A stretch of 64,000 nucleotides of DNA from a virus, in the IMG/VR virus record IMGVR_UViG_3300043172_000799, positions 1-64,000 of that record. The stretch is one strand, 5' to 3'. Under the pieces are notes generated by a model, which ran no database searches, was not told the DNA's origin, and saw only the letters and a list, made by a program, of their open reading frames with translations. A program made the translations under genes and the position numbers. Below are positions 1 through 7,682 of the stretch, piece after piece (within the stretch, counting starts at the first letter, position 1; each line of letters opens with the position of its first letter).

Positions 1-9
1 CATTATTTG

Positions 10-438
10 TCAAGTACTTTTATCCAAAGTAATTTTTTCATAGCAATGTGGGCAGATTATAGTTTTTCCAACTACAATCATATCCTGTACTTCTACGATT
101 AGTCCATCCACACAAATATTGTATTGATCATCGTGATCCTCCCCCTGTACTTCTACTATTCCAATTAAACCAAATCTTGTAAATTTACTATTCATCAATG
201 CAATTACTAGTTCTATAGCATCTTGCAAATTATGTGTACCTTCAGAACCACTCCATCTAACTCCAGAGAAGTCTTTTAATATCTCTAAATCTATATATGT
301 TAAATCAGGAAATATATCTCCCCATTCAGGGTGTTCTCGGTAATCTTCTCTGAGAACAGTTTGGAGATAAGCCAGTTCACTAGCTTTTAATTCTCTTGTG
401 AATTTTAATTCCCCATAGTAGTCTATATTGTATCCCAT
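10..438 (-). CDS. Hypothetical phage protein, 142 aa
   Basis: Function not recognised. The protein is acidic and mixed alpha/beta in appearance, with a single CPHC knuckle near residue 130. AAAGGAG sits 7 nt before the ATG. Its stop codon overlaps a TTGACA box (8-13, minus strand) that probably drives a gene left of the window. It is the last leftward gene here and is separated from the others by the RNA-like region 483-1180. Confidence 0.75.
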   Translation of the reverse strand: MGYNIDYYGELKFTRELKASELAYLQTVLREDYREHPEWGDIFPDLTYIDLEILKDFSGVRWSGSEGTHNLQDAIELVIALMNSKFTRFGLIGIVEVQGEDHDDQYNICVDGLIVEVQDMIVVGKTIICPHCYEKITLDKST

Positions 439-482
439 AATTACTCCTTTCCAACTTGGCTAATGTGTGTGTGTGTGTAGTA

Positions 483-608
483 TGGAGATGACGGCATCGA
501 AGCCGTGTCCGAACTACATGTACAAGATTTTAATCTACAGGAACTTTCGGTGCTAGTGCATTTACGTCATTCCTAATTACTATAATCCGTCGAAACCTTT
601 ACATCCCC
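483..608 (-). ncRNA. ssrA-like: tmRNA-like RNA, unusually short (about 126 nt)
   Basis: Read on the minus strand, the RNA starts GGGGATG and ends CATCTCC(A), giving a 7-bp acceptor stem with one G-U pair. It carries the tmRNA D-loop signature GGTTTCGACGG at the 5' side and TTCGGAC followed by an ACGGC-TTCGAT-GCCGT T-arm at the 3' side. These are hallmarks of the tRNA-like domain of transfer-messenger RNA. No 3' CCA is encoded (ends CCATA). The roughly 80 nt between the halves is far too short for the usual four pseudoknots. It contains an open frame reading D-V-N-A-L-A-P-K-V-P-V-D then TAA, which could be a tag, but this is inference. A possible promoter is TTGCTT (649-654) N17 TAAAAT (626-631). 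It may be a minimal tmRNA, a decayed one or a tRNA-like decoy. Confidence 0.7.
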
Positions 609-1180
609 TAAAAATCAGAGGGTCTATTTTAGATTGAACCCCCTGCTAAAGCAATCCTGACATGTTTTTAAAGTGGATTTTAAGTTCCCACTACTATGGA
701 TGCCATAGCACAGACAGAACATTATTTAATGTGCTTTCCATCCTTGTTCACACATGCCAAATATTTAACGTGGATTCAATGGCTTCCAGCAAGCAAGACT
801 ATTCTTTCCTCCCCTCCAAACTTTAACGTATTTACTCAGGGTCTTATACGAGTGAGCAGAACGTGCTTTTCTTCCAAACAGTAGCAGAGGTCATCCCGTA
901 GGATCGTCACTAGAACTGCGCAGTTCATTTACAGGGTTATGGTACAACGACCTAAAGATGGTTTAATGTTCCCTGACCACCTTTCCTTAATCCACAGCCA
1001 CACTCTGGGTGCCTACTCTTAGTAGCTTCCTCTCGACTAACTGTTTCATGTCTTAAAGCAATTGGCGTGGTATTCTCGACGCCCCGTTTTACTTCAGCAC
1101 AACATATGTGAATGTGCCCCAACTATCGACCACAGTTGGCTCTCGCTCTGATAAACAAAATACTCCTCCTTTATTAATAT
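609..1180 (-). ncRNA. Candidate large structured non-coding RNA region
   Basis: About 570 bp with no convincing protein frame on either strand and visibly higher GC than its surroundings. On the minus strand it contains many short stems: CCAACT/AGTTGG (about 1135-1158), GGCGT/ACGCC, CTACT/AGTAG, and the perfect palindrome GAACTGCGCAGTTC (913-926). A CAGGGGGTT/GACCCTCTG hairpin (616-645) followed by ATTTTTA lies just before the tmRNA-like gene. The size, phage context and position beside a tRNA-like gene recall the large ornate phage RNAs ROOL and GOLLD, but I cannot match a consensus by eye. The strand is inferred from the neighbours. Confidence 0.4.
616..645 (-). terminator. Hairpin, possible terminator before the tmRNA-like gene
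   Basis: A 9-bp stem with two G-U pairs, a 12-nt loop and then ATTTTTA on the minus strand, ending one base before the GGGG start of the tmRNA-like RNA. It could end the upstream RNA. The overlapping TTGCTT-N17-TAAAAT hints that it may instead be promoter DNA. Confidence 0.4.
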
Positions 1181-1184
1181 TATA

Positions 1185-1412
1185 CTATTTCATCTCTACA
1201 ACCATATTAGGTATAGCTTCTGGTACTCTTCTTACATCAAATGTCTCTAGGTTCCCAACATCCTTTGCATAGAAGATCCCTCTCCAAAAACTCTCTGCGA
1301 ATTTTATTGACTTTAATAATTTCATTATTGTTCATTATTAAATCAATCACATCTTTTCTTTCCATTCCCCAGAGTCTCCTTCAAAAATCTCAATCATTCT
1401 TTCTTTTGTCAT
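1185..1412 (-). pseudogene. Small gene split by two apparent frameshifts (about 75 aa if restored)
   Basis: An ATG at 1412 overlaps the integrase stop (ATGA) and has a GGAGG site. The first frame reads MTKERMIEIFEGDSGEWKEK and stops at once. The second frame continues DVIDLIMNNNEIIKVNKIRR, and the third reads REFWRGIFYAKDVGNLETFD and runs to TAG at 1185. Adding one A to an AAAA run and removing one T from a TTTTT run gives a single sensible protein, so the lesions may be homopolymer errors rather than decay. Function unknown. Confidence 0.5.
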
Positions 1413-2344
1413 ACTATTACCTCCAATCCTCTCAAATATTTTTCAGTCACTGTGACACTTGCATGGTGAAGTGCCTTTGACACAAGATAGATATCTTTTG
1501 TCTTACTATATAGCTTGCAAGCAAACATATGACGATAGTCATGCGGTGTATATTTATGCATGATCTCTCTATTTTTATACAAAATCCCAATAGTTCTTCT
1601 GAAGGACGTTTGTACACTATTGCCATTTAAATCTGGCAGTAATTCAGAGTTTTCTGCTATGAAAGCATCTCCTTCCACATTAACTGAATAGAACTTCCCC
1701 TTGCTCATTGAACTTAAGGTTTTACCATCATATTTAATAAACTCTTTATTAAAGAACCCAACCCTCACTGCGTATTTAGTCATAATGTGAATTGCTAGTT
1801 TCATTTTTTTATCAGCTTTGGAATCCGAATTATACATTTCTAGTATATTTTCAATCTCTTTCTCAGAAGGCAAATGCTTAATTTCTGGAACTATTTTAGT
1901 ATTCTTTATTCTAACTCCTAGGAATGGATTTCGTTCAACCCATTCATGTCTACAAAGCATAGAGTAAAATGAAGAAAGTACTGACAGTATGAGCTTTGCC
2001 TTCCCACTACTATAATTACTTAAGACAGAATATTTATACAGATCTACAGTTTTAAAGTTTACATCCAGAAGTGATTTCCCATCTAGATATGTAATGAAAC
2101 TGTTTAGATACAAACTATACATGCGTTTAGTATCTTTGGCTTTGCCCTCAAGGAAGAAATTGATGTTATCCTGTAAATCAAATTCTGACTTTTGTACTTC
2201 AGATTTAACCTGAGTTTTATACTGATCCATTTTTACAGAGAGCAATACATGCTTCAACTGCTCTTCAGATAATTCCCTGAATGACTCCGGCATAGAACTT
2301 AAAATATCTACAACTGTATTCTCTGTATTCATTATAGCTGTCAT
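1409..2344 (-). CDS. int: Tyrosine recombinase/integrase (XerC/D-like)
   Basis: A 311-residue tyrosine recombinase. The N-terminal half is a helical SAM-like core-binding domain (residues about 60-135). The catalytic half shows box I arginine in TKYAVRVGF (about 195), box II HDYRH (268-272; R271), LHHASVTVTEKY with H294 and the nucleophile Y303. The enzyme family cuts and rejoins DNA through a 3'-phosphotyrosine. In a phage this implies integration, resolution of dimers or inversion; no attP core was recognised next to it. It has its own promoter (2367-2395). The ATG at 2344 is preceded by AAGGGGGAAAT. Confidence 0.92.
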   Translation of the reverse strand: MTAIMNTENTVVDILSSMPESFRELSEEQLKHVLLSVKMDQYKTQVKSEVQKSEFDLQDNINFFLEGKAKDTKRMYSLYLNSFITYLDGKSLLDVNFKTVDLYKYSVLSNYSSGKAKLILSVLSSFYSMLCRHEWVERNPFLGVRIKNTKIVPEIKHLPSEKEIENILEMYNSDSKADKKMKLAIHIMTKYAVRVGFFNKEFIKYDGKTLSSMSKGKFYSVNVEGDAFIAENSELLPDLNGNSVQTSFRRTIGILYKNREIMHKYTPHDYRHMFACKLYSKTKDIYLVSKALHHASVTVTEKYLRGLEVIV

Positions 2345-2366
2345 ATTTCCCCCTTAACTATAATTC

Positions 2367-2395
2367 ATAATAGCATGATTCTCATTTTTTGTCAA
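2367..2395 (-). promoter_or_regulatory. Sigma70-type promoter for the integrase
   Basis: Minus strand TTGACA (2390-2395), 17-nt spacer, TATTAT (2367-2372), 23 bp upstream of the integrase ATG. The -35 box overlaps the stop of the preceding gene. Confidence 0.7.
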
Positions 2396-2595
2396 GTAGT
2401 TTCTTCTGCACAAAGTTTTAAAAAGTCTTCTCTATACAATTCTTTTAGATTCTTTGAAAATTCTTTATCTCCCATTTCATGTGTGTACACTGGTCTATTC
2501 ATTCTTTTCTCTACATCTTCATGGAAATCTCCAAAGTCCTTTGCCATGAATATTCCTGTGTATCCTGTTACAATAATTTTTTCTTGATTGGTCAT
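2392..2595 (-). CDS. Small conserved phage protein, 67 aa
   Basis: The sequence runs TGYTGIFMAKDFGDFHEDVE then KRMNRPVYTHEMGD, a pattern I recognise from a family of small phage proteins (TGFTG...FHxDVEKRxGRPVYTHE). Its role is unknown. I take the ATG at 2595, which overlaps the upstream stop as TGATG behind AAGGAGAAAG; a GTG three bases upstream is possible. Confidence 0.75.
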   Translation of the reverse strand: MTNQEKIIVTGYTGIFMAKDFGDFHEDVEKRMNRPVYTHEMGDKEFSKNLKELYREDFLKLCAEETT

Positions 2596-2780
2596 CACTT
2601 TCTCCTTAAACCTATATCCTCACATATCTCACACGATTTACCAAATGTATGTTTAGGGCACATAAGAGTTTCTAATTCCTCACTTTTATCTAAAATTGGT
2701 TTATGTGCATATAAACCATAATCAATATTGTTTACCAAAAATTTACTTGCTGGTAAGTACATTCCCAAATATTTATTCAT
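2595..2780 (-). CDS. Hypothetical protein, 61 aa, Cys-rich C-terminus
   Basis: Not recognised. The C-terminal half has CPKHTFGKSCEICEDIG, a likely small zinc site (C, H, C, C). It is translationally coupled to the next gene by a TGATG overlap. Confidence 0.65.
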   Translation of the reverse strand: MNKYLGMYLPASKFLVNNIDYGLYAHKPILDKSEELETLMCPKHTFGKSCEICEDIGLRRK

Positions 2781-2821
2781 AAATCCACCTAATTACTCCT
2801 CATACTACATAGAATATTTGA

Positions 2822-3304
2822 TTATACCTTATTTACAACACTAGCCATAAGATCACAAACAAAGTTCATCTTCTCAGGAACTGTGCCTAACTTATCTTTA
2901 TGTGCTTTTACATGAACCATTTTAATTCTGATGTCTCTTCCACTTTGTGCTATAAAAGTGTGTAACTTTTTGATGCCATCTTCCATACCTGTTCTTTGAA
3001 CCTCATACCACGGGGTATTCATACGAAGGATGGCCGGTTCACTATCCGTGTATGCCTTGAAGTACACCTCTTTTGGATGTAGTTTGATAGCACGTATTAA
3101 TGCTCCAACTAAAGTTTTAAACTCTAAGTCACATATTGTTGGTCTATTATTCTTTATCTCTACAATTGGTGTACGGCACATTTTTATGGAAGTATAAGCA
3201 TTAGAACTTTTAAATCCTTTGTTCTGACTATTTTTAGTAATTACATAGGCTCCACGGCCTTCTTTATTTGCTATTGATGCATCGGTATAAATATGGATTG
3301 GCAT
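2822..3304 (-). CDS. RNase H-like protein
   Basis: 160 residues with the RNase HI pattern: IYTDAS (D8), E61 in CDLEFKTLV, D87 in AYTDSEP, H135 in KAHKDK and D151 in CDLMA. All four acidic residues and the flexible-loop histidine are present, so activity on RNA:DNA hybrids is likely. In a phage it may remove primers alongside the primase at 7967-8899. The start overlaps the upstream stop (TAATG). Confidence 0.85.
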   Translation of the reverse strand: MPIHIYTDASIANKEGRGAYVITKNSQNKGFKSSNAYTSIKMCRTPIVEIKNNRPTICDLEFKTLVGALIRAIKLHPKEVYFKAYTDSEPAILRMNTPWYEVQRTGMEDGIKKLHTFIAQSGRDIRIKMVHVKAHKDKLGTVPEKMNFVCDLMASVVNKV

Positions 3305-3552
3305 TATATGTCTCTCCTCATATCATAGTAATAATCTGAAAACTCCTGTAGTCGAATGTTACCACAAACTGAGCAGTATTCATTAGAGGAAAGACCATCA
3401 CTAGTATCAAACTCAAGCATAAGAAGATCTCCTTTCTTACTTTCTTTTTGACAGATGGGGCAATTGCCTTTAAAGTTGCCTGTATTTGTGTGCCATGATT
3501 GATGCCCAAAGTGGCTTATGTTATCTTTAGTAAGTGGTTGATGCTCTCTCAT
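3304..3552 (-). CDS. Hypothetical zinc-ribbon protein, 82 aa
   Basis: Two CxxC knuckles (CPIC about residues 31-34; CSVC about 60-63) suggest one zinc ribbon. The first residues are basic and polar. It is the first gene of a short leftward unit with its own promoter at 3583-3611 and AGAGGAGT before the ATG. Function unknown. Confidence 0.7.
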   Translation of the reverse strand: MREHQPLTKDNISHFGHQSWHTNTGNFKGNCPICQKESKKGDLLMLEFDTSDGLSSNEYCSVCGNIRLQEFSDYYYDMRRDI

Positions 3553-3582
3553 TGTAAACTCCTCTAATTTTAGTATAATGTA

Positions 3583-3611
3583 AGAATAACAGATTATCTT
3601 CAGTTTGTCAA
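3583..3611 (-). promoter_or_regulatory. Sigma70-type promoter
   Basis: Minus strand TTGACA (3606-3611), 17-nt spacer, TATTCT (3583-3588), upstream of the genes ending at 2822. Confidence 0.65.
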
Positions 3612-3625
3612 GAACTTTTTATCAT

Positions 3626-3895
3626 TTATTTAACTCCTAAAATAACTACTTCGGCATCCAATATTACAATTGCATCTAAATCTGTTCTAGAGTGACACAG
3701 AGCTCCATTGGATAACACTATTGAGTATATTATATGCTTACCTTTGACCTCTTCTCTCGTAAATTCATAGTATTTTCTCCCCACTTCGTCTGGAATTCTA
3801 ATAAAGACTTCGTATATGTTACCTCTACTATGTGCCCAACAATCCCCTACATCTGGGATAATCTCTTTAATTGAGCTTTTATCTGTTATCTTCAT
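3626..3895 (-). CDS. Hypothetical protein, 89 aa
   Basis: Not recognised. A beta-rich sequence without signal peptide or membrane segment. Its ATG abuts the stop of the 218-residue gene upstream, so the two are probably co-translated. Confidence 0.65.
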   Translation of the reverse strand: MKITDKSSIKEIIPDVGDCWAHSRGNIYEVFIRIPDEVGRKYYEFTREEVKGKHIIYSIVLSNGALCHSRTDLDAIVILDAEVVILGVK

Positions 3896-4552
3896 TTACT
3901 TCACCTTATACCTTATATTAAATAATTTTCTGAAGAATCTTTTAACCTCGTAAACAGCCAAGTCAAATTTTCCTACTTTAAACTTGCATTTAGAATAATT
4001 TCCCATGAAGTAATCACCCCCATCTAATACTCTTGCATAAAGCATTTCATTATTCCACTTCTCTTTGTCACCTATTGTGCTATATGGGAAAGGAAATCTC
4101 TTATCCTCTAAATCATTACACGTTGGGCATACAAGTCGCATAAGGGATTCTTCCTGTGATCCATCAATGGATACAATTGTTCCACACTCATCACACTGAT
4201 AGATAGACTGGAGTTCAGCATGACTATCCCAAAGTGTTGTAAATGGGGTGCAATAGGGGAGGGGATTTGTATGTCCATAGTATTTTCTCTCCTTCAGCCA
4301 ATCTCTAGCAGTGGTTTCAAAATCGAAATAGAAATGATATTTTTCTTTCATGGTATTAAAGTTCCATTCTAATAATTGCCAAATTCTTCTTCCATCTCGC
4401 CAATCAAATGAATGACTTATCTTCTGGAAGGTATTTTCAAGGAACTCAATAGGATTTCTATTAAAATTCACATGCTCTCTTGCATATTTTTTGTTTAGTG
4501 TTTCCACCATATCAAATCTATCTTTGTATATTGTTAAATCACATTCTCTCAT
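3896..4552 (-). CDS. Hypothetical protein with central zinc ribbon, 218 aa
   Basis: Not recognised. It is aromatic- and charge-rich. A CDECGTIV...CPTC zinc ribbon lies near residues 119-145, and the C-terminus is basic. GAGGAAAAT precedes the ATG, directly after the TAG stop of the upstream gene. Confidence 0.75.
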   Translation of the reverse strand: MRECDLTIYKDRFDMVETLNKKYAREHVNFNRNPIEFLENTFQKISHSFDWRDGRRIWQLLEWNFNTMKEKYHFYFDFETTARDWLKERKYYGHTNPLPYCTPFTTLWDSHAELQSIYQCDECGTIVSIDGSQEESLMRLVCPTCNDLEDKRFPFPYSTIGDKEKWNNEMLYARVLDGGDYFMGNYSKCKFKVGKFDLAVYEVKRFFRKLFNIRYKVK

Positions 4553-4561
4553 ATTTTCCTC

Positions 4562-4819
4562 CTAGTTATCTCTATGTATAAATCTGTAATCAACAGCTTT
4601 CATCATATGCCATTTATCATCAAAATTAATATAGTGAATATACCCAAAAGCTGATGAGTCATTCATAGCATCAATTAAGGACATTTCTCCTATTGGAATT
4701 ATGTCAATATAGGAATATGAAGACATAGCATCTCCACAAGTTAAGGCTTCATATTCATCTTCAAATCCAATCAAAATTATATTATCTTTTTCAGATTGTG
4801 CTAATACCCAGTATGTCAT
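4562..4819 (-). CDS. Hypothetical protein, 85 aa
   Basis: Not recognised. A small soluble acidic protein. Its ATG overlaps the stop of the 53-residue gene (ATGA). It ends in TAG within the ribosome site of the next gene, evidence that TAG works as a stop in this phage. Confidence 0.65.
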   Translation of the reverse strand: MTYWVLAQSEKDNIILIGFEDEYEALTCGDAMSSYSYIDIIPIGEMSLIDAMNDSSAFGYIHYINFDDKWHMMKAVDYRFIHRDN

Positions 4820-4977
4820 TTTTTATCCCTCATTTGATACCAGACTCGCTTAGCTTCAGCTTTGGAGATACAGAACTCCTCATCGATTAGCATTTTGATT
4901 GCATTATTGGTACCATAAGTACCTACAATATGCTTCACCCGTTTTCTCCAGATGGATCTTTCTTCTTTATTTGTCAT
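4816..4977 (-). CDS. Hypothetical basic protein, 53 aa
   Basis: A complete frame from ATG at 4977 to TGA at 4816. It begins MTNKEERSIWRKRVKHIVGT and contains a helix-turn-helix-like stretch (TNNAIKMLIDEEFCISKAEA), so it may bind nucleic acid. It overlaps the preceding gene by 11 bp and the next by 4 bp, as is usual in this operon. Confidence 0.6.
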   Translation of the reverse strand: MTNKEERSIWRKRVKHIVGTYGTNNAIKMLIDEEFCISKAEAKRVWYQMRDKK

Positions 4978-5236
4978 CATATTCAACCTCTTTTAGCAGT
5001 ACACCAGAAAAGTAATCCATAAGACCACTATCATGTGCTACCATAATTCGTTCACCTTTTTCAAAACATTCTGGATCTCCATTGATCTTAAACATTTTAA
5101 GATCAAGATCATCAATCTCTTCTTCTGGTATTCCTGCAAAGAAATGATTATCAAGATCATTACAACCATGATTTGAAAATTGCTCAGATGCCATCTCTAG
5201 AAGTCTTGCTACCATTAGTTTTTCAGATATTGTCAT
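4967..5236 (-). CDS. Hypothetical acidic protein, 89 aa
   Basis: Not recognised. Strongly acidic with one predicted helix at the N-terminus. It overlaps the lipoprotein gene upstream by 4 bp (ATGA), so it probably shares its transcript from 5489-5517. Confidence 0.65.
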   Translation of the reverse strand: MTISEKLMVARLLEMASEQFSNHGCNDLDNHFFAGIPEEEIDDLDLKMFKINGDPECFEKGERIMVAHDSGLMDYFSGVLLKEVEYDDK

Positions 5237-5469
5237 TTGTGAGCCTCATTGGGGCAATTAGCATTATGAGTTATCATAGCACTACTACTATAGAATCCTC
5301 TGAGATATTCATGATTCTCTATCACTTCAATGGAGTATATATTCCCAGAATCACTGTATATTCTCCTTCTTGAAGTAACTATGTCCCCATCTTCATCTAT
5401 GTAAACTTTTCTGGTACAGGATGTCAAGACTGCTATTGTCAGAACTAAAACTATTACTATTTTTTTCAT
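5233..5469 (-). CDS. Phage-encoded lipoprotein, 78 aa
   Basis: A classic type II signal peptide: MKK, a hydrophobic run and the lipobox L-T-S-C with C18 as the lipidation site. The mature part is short and polar. Small phage lipoproteins often sit in the host envelope and block superinfection; that role is inference here. It is the first gene after a promoter at 5489-5517. Confidence 0.8.
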   Translation of the reverse strand: MKKIVIVLVLTIAVLTSCTRKVYIDEDGDIVTSRRRIYSDSGNIYSIEVIENHEYLRGFYSSSAMITHNANCPNEAHK

Positions 5470-5488
5470 ATATTACTCCTTTATATAA

Positions 5489-5517
5489 ACCTTAACACAT
5501 TCATTATAGTTTGTCAA
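5489..5517 (-). promoter_or_regulatory. Promoter for the lipoprotein operon
   Basis: Minus strand TTGACA (5512-5517), 17-nt spacer, weak -10 TAAGGT (5489-5494). The upstream sequence AACTTTCTC is also found before the -35 box at 7394-7399. Confidence 0.5.
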
Positions 5518-5572
5518 GAGAAAGTTAACATAATTCCATCATCTTAGTATTATGCATGTTAAGGTGAAAAAA

Positions 5573-6268
5573 TCATATTACTAAATTAATCAAATAAGGG
5601 GTAGGATTTATAGCTATCCATCCAATAGAAGTTAATATCCATAATTCTAGGTGCAAATGAATTCCATCAGAAATTCCTGTAGATCCTAGATATGCAATTG
5701 CATCATTAGATCTAACAGTCATTCCAGTAGTGGCTCTGTTATAAACTGTCTTATTATGAGCATAAACTGTCTTCACATATTTATTATGTTGGATAGTAAC
5801 ATTCTTACCAAGTGTACTATTGATAGAGAAATCCTCTACAAAGCCTTCAGCTAATGGGGTTATGAGCCAGTTGAACTCTAATGGTATTAAGTCAATTCCC
5901 TGATGATTGGGTCTATACTTACCATCAATCCCAGGGCTTTTACCAAATCCTGCTGTTTTTATATATGGAACTCTAAATACATCTCCATAAGGGATTTGCT
6001 CTAGTAACATTTCAAGTTCCTCCATTGGGATTTTATTGCTAAGTTCCCCTAGAGATCCTTTCAACTGCATCATTCTAATTAGCTTATCATTTTCTTCTTT
6101 TAATTCAGAATTTACATCCATAAGAATGTCTAAGTCATCCAATAGGCTATTTTTAAGTTCCTCCATGGAATTACTATACGTTTTTTCTTTATTTAGAGTG
6201 TCTACTAATATATAAATTGTAAATATTAGTACTACAATTATAGATACTCTTGATATTCTAAGTAGCAA
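5573..6268 (-). CDS. Membrane-anchored M23 peptidase
   Basis: An N-terminal transmembrane helix is followed by a coiled coil and then a LytM/M23 domain with HQGID (zinc ligands H and D), a YAH histidine and HLHLEL. These are the four conserved positions of zinc endopeptidases that cut peptidoglycan cross-links. I choose TTG at 6268 because AGGAGGAA lies just before it; the frame could extend to an ATG at 6289, which would overlap the upstream gene. The membrane anchor suggests wall remodelling from inside the cell, not a soluble endolysin. Confidence 0.85.
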   Translation of the reverse strand: MLLRISRVSIIVVLIFTIYILVDTLNKEKTYSNSMEELKNSLLDDLDILMDVNSELKEENDKLIRMMQLKGSLGELSNKIPMEELEMLLEQIPYGDVFRVPYIKTAGFGKSPGIDGKYRPNHQGIDLIPLEFNWLITPLAEGFVEDFSINSTLGKNVTIQHNKYVKTVYAHNKTVYNRATTGMTVRSNDAIAYLGSTGISDGIHLHLELWILTSIGWIAINPTPYLINLVI

Positions 6269-6270
6269 TG

Positions 6271-6432
6271 TTATTCCTCCTGGCACCATGTAGATAGATC
6301 AAACATTTCATCTCTACGTTTAAGACCAAACAAACAGCATGATGGCCTTCCATCACGATCTTCTATCATAACAACACATGAAGCATCATTATTACATTGG
6401 GTACATTCCCATTTAATCCTGTCATCTTCCAT
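6271..6432 (-). CDS. Hypothetical Cys-rich protein, 53 aa
   Basis: A frame from ATG 6432 to TAA 6271. C10 and C13 (CTQC) with further cysteines at 19, 32, 33 and 50 suggest metal binding. Its end carries the AGGAGGAA site of the M23 gene, so the two are coupled. Confidence 0.6.
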   Translation of the reverse strand: MEDDRIKWECTQCNNDASCVVMIEDRDGRPSCCLFGLKRRDEMFDLSTWCQEE

Positions 6433-6444
6433 AAATATCTCCTT

Positions 6445-6648
6445 TTACATTACAATTTTGGTTTTATACATTTCTCCTGAAGAAAATATATCCATGTTAA
6501 AATTAGGATTCTCAATTAAGAAATCTCTTATAGAAATAGCCCTATCAGTTTCTGGATGATCTATCCAAGTAAAATCTAATTTTTCTCTTATCTCTTCAGT
6601 TATCTTAATTCTTTCTTCTTTAGATAAATCAAAATATAAATCTTTCAT
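6445..6648 (-). CDS. Hypothetical protein, 67 aa
   Basis: Not recognised. It begins MKDLYFDLSKEERIKITEEI, with an amphipathic helical N-terminus. AGGAGTATTAGCT precedes the ATG. Confidence 0.6.
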   Translation of the reverse strand: MKDLYFDLSKEERIKITEEIREKLDFTWIDHPETDRAISIRDFLIENPNFNMDIFSSGEMYKTKIVM

Positions 6649-6661
6649 AGCTAATACTCCT

Positions 6662-6985
6662 TTAATACAAACTAATATTTACTTTCTTTCTTATCCCAGA
6701 TCTTTTGAACACAACCTGTCTAGTAGTTGGGCAAATCTTTACATGTTTATTATCTACCTCCATTTCATAGGCATTGAATCCAAAAAATAATAGTGCAGAA
6801 TAATTGTTTGAAGGAAACCATGATTTTAAATCTGCTATAGATTTACAGCCACAGTATAATTGCAAGTTCATCTTTATTCCATCTATCTGTGGTAGCTTGG
6901 TCTTCCAGTTCTTTGAATAGGGATAAGGCAATCCTCTTTTGAAAGGGCCATTATTCATACTATTCTCTATTTGGTATATTTTCAT
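6662..6985 (-). CDS. Hypothetical protein, 107 aa
   Basis: Not recognised. A basic, aromatic-rich protein. No membrane segment or motif is evident. It is part of the same leftward run of small genes. Confidence 0.6.
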   Translation of the reverse strand: MKIYQIENSMNNGPFKRGLPYPYSKNWKTKLPQIDGIKMNLQLYCGCKSIADLKSWFPSNNYSALLFFGFNAYEMEVDNKHVKICPTTRQVVFKRSGIRKKVNISLY

Positions 6986-7050
6986 TTAATTTTGCTTACG
7001 GGTATTGTTCTATTTTCCTCAAACTGATTAGAAAGAGTACTTGTGATGTC

Positions 7051-7341
7051 TCACATCTTATCCATTTTTCTATGCATAGACTCAATTGATCTAGAAATCT
7101 TAAGTTCAAGTAATTTAGTTGCTTCATTTAAATCCTCTGGAAGACACCAAACCATAGCAAGAATATTATTAGTAAGGAAGTCAAAATCACAGTTACAGAC
7201 TAAAAGCTCTTTTTTCTTTATGATTCTTGTCACATCTTCATATTGGACTCTAATAGTTGTTGTCCTACTTTCCGAATCCCACTTTATCTTTTTTATTTCA
7301 AAACCATCTTCATTCACTCTGCCTATCAATCTATATATCAT
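7051..7341 (-). CDS. Hypothetical protein, 96 aa
   Basis: Not recognised. A beta-rich N-terminus is followed by a helical C-terminus. It is the first gene behind the promoter at 7371-7399, with AGGAGTAAT before the ATG. Confidence 0.65.
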   Translation of the reverse strand: MIYRLIGRVNEDGFEIKKIKWDSESRTTTIRVQYEDVTRIIKKKELLVCNCDFDFLTNNILAMVWCLPEDLNEATKLLELKISRSIESMHRKMDKM

Positions 7342-7370
7342 ATATTACTCCTAATCTTCAATCTAAATAC

Positions 7371-7399
7371 AGCATAACATATATGGATGGGTTTGTCAA
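7371..7399 (-). promoter_or_regulatory. Sigma70-type promoter
   Basis: Minus strand TTGACA (7394-7399), 17-nt spacer, TATGCT (7371-7376). The spacer and flanks closely resemble the promoter at 7930-7958, suggesting a duplicated control unit. Confidence 0.65.
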
Positions 7400-7406
7400 G
7401 AGAAAG

Positions 7407-7682
7407 TTAACATTCCTCACAAGCGATTTCTCTTTCATAACCAAAGATGGGAGAATTGAAAATAATTGTACCAGCATCTTTACATATGGGGCATTTAGGA
7501 TGAGAGCCATCTATGAGCCTCCAACCATTTACATTACTGATGATAGTTCTATCAATCCCCTTCCTATATTCCCCAAAAGAATATCTTCCTTCTATTTCTC
7601 CATATCCGTCATAAATAATAATCATCTCATCTTCATTAGGAATATTATCTGGATGGTAATACTTTTCATTTTCTTTTTTCAT
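7407..7682 (-). CDS. Hypothetical zinc-binding protein, 91 aa
   Basis: The C-terminal half holds CPICKDAG and ends CEEC, a probable zinc ribbon. The N-terminal half is acidic. It overlaps the upstream gene by 4 bp. Confidence 0.65.
   Translation of the reverse strand: MKKENEKYYHPDNIPNEDEMIIIYDGYGEIEGRYSFGEYRKGIDRTIISNVNGWRLIDGSHPKCPICKDAGTIIFNSPIFGYEREIACEEC

Noticed and set aside
696-884. A 62-codon rightward frame in the structured region
   Set aside because: No ribosome site, no family resemblance, and it lies across stems of the candidate RNA.
609-1180. Group I intron inserted near the tmRNA
   Set aside because: Segments such as CCAATTGC recall intron core P, but I could not assemble a consistent P, Q, R, S core.
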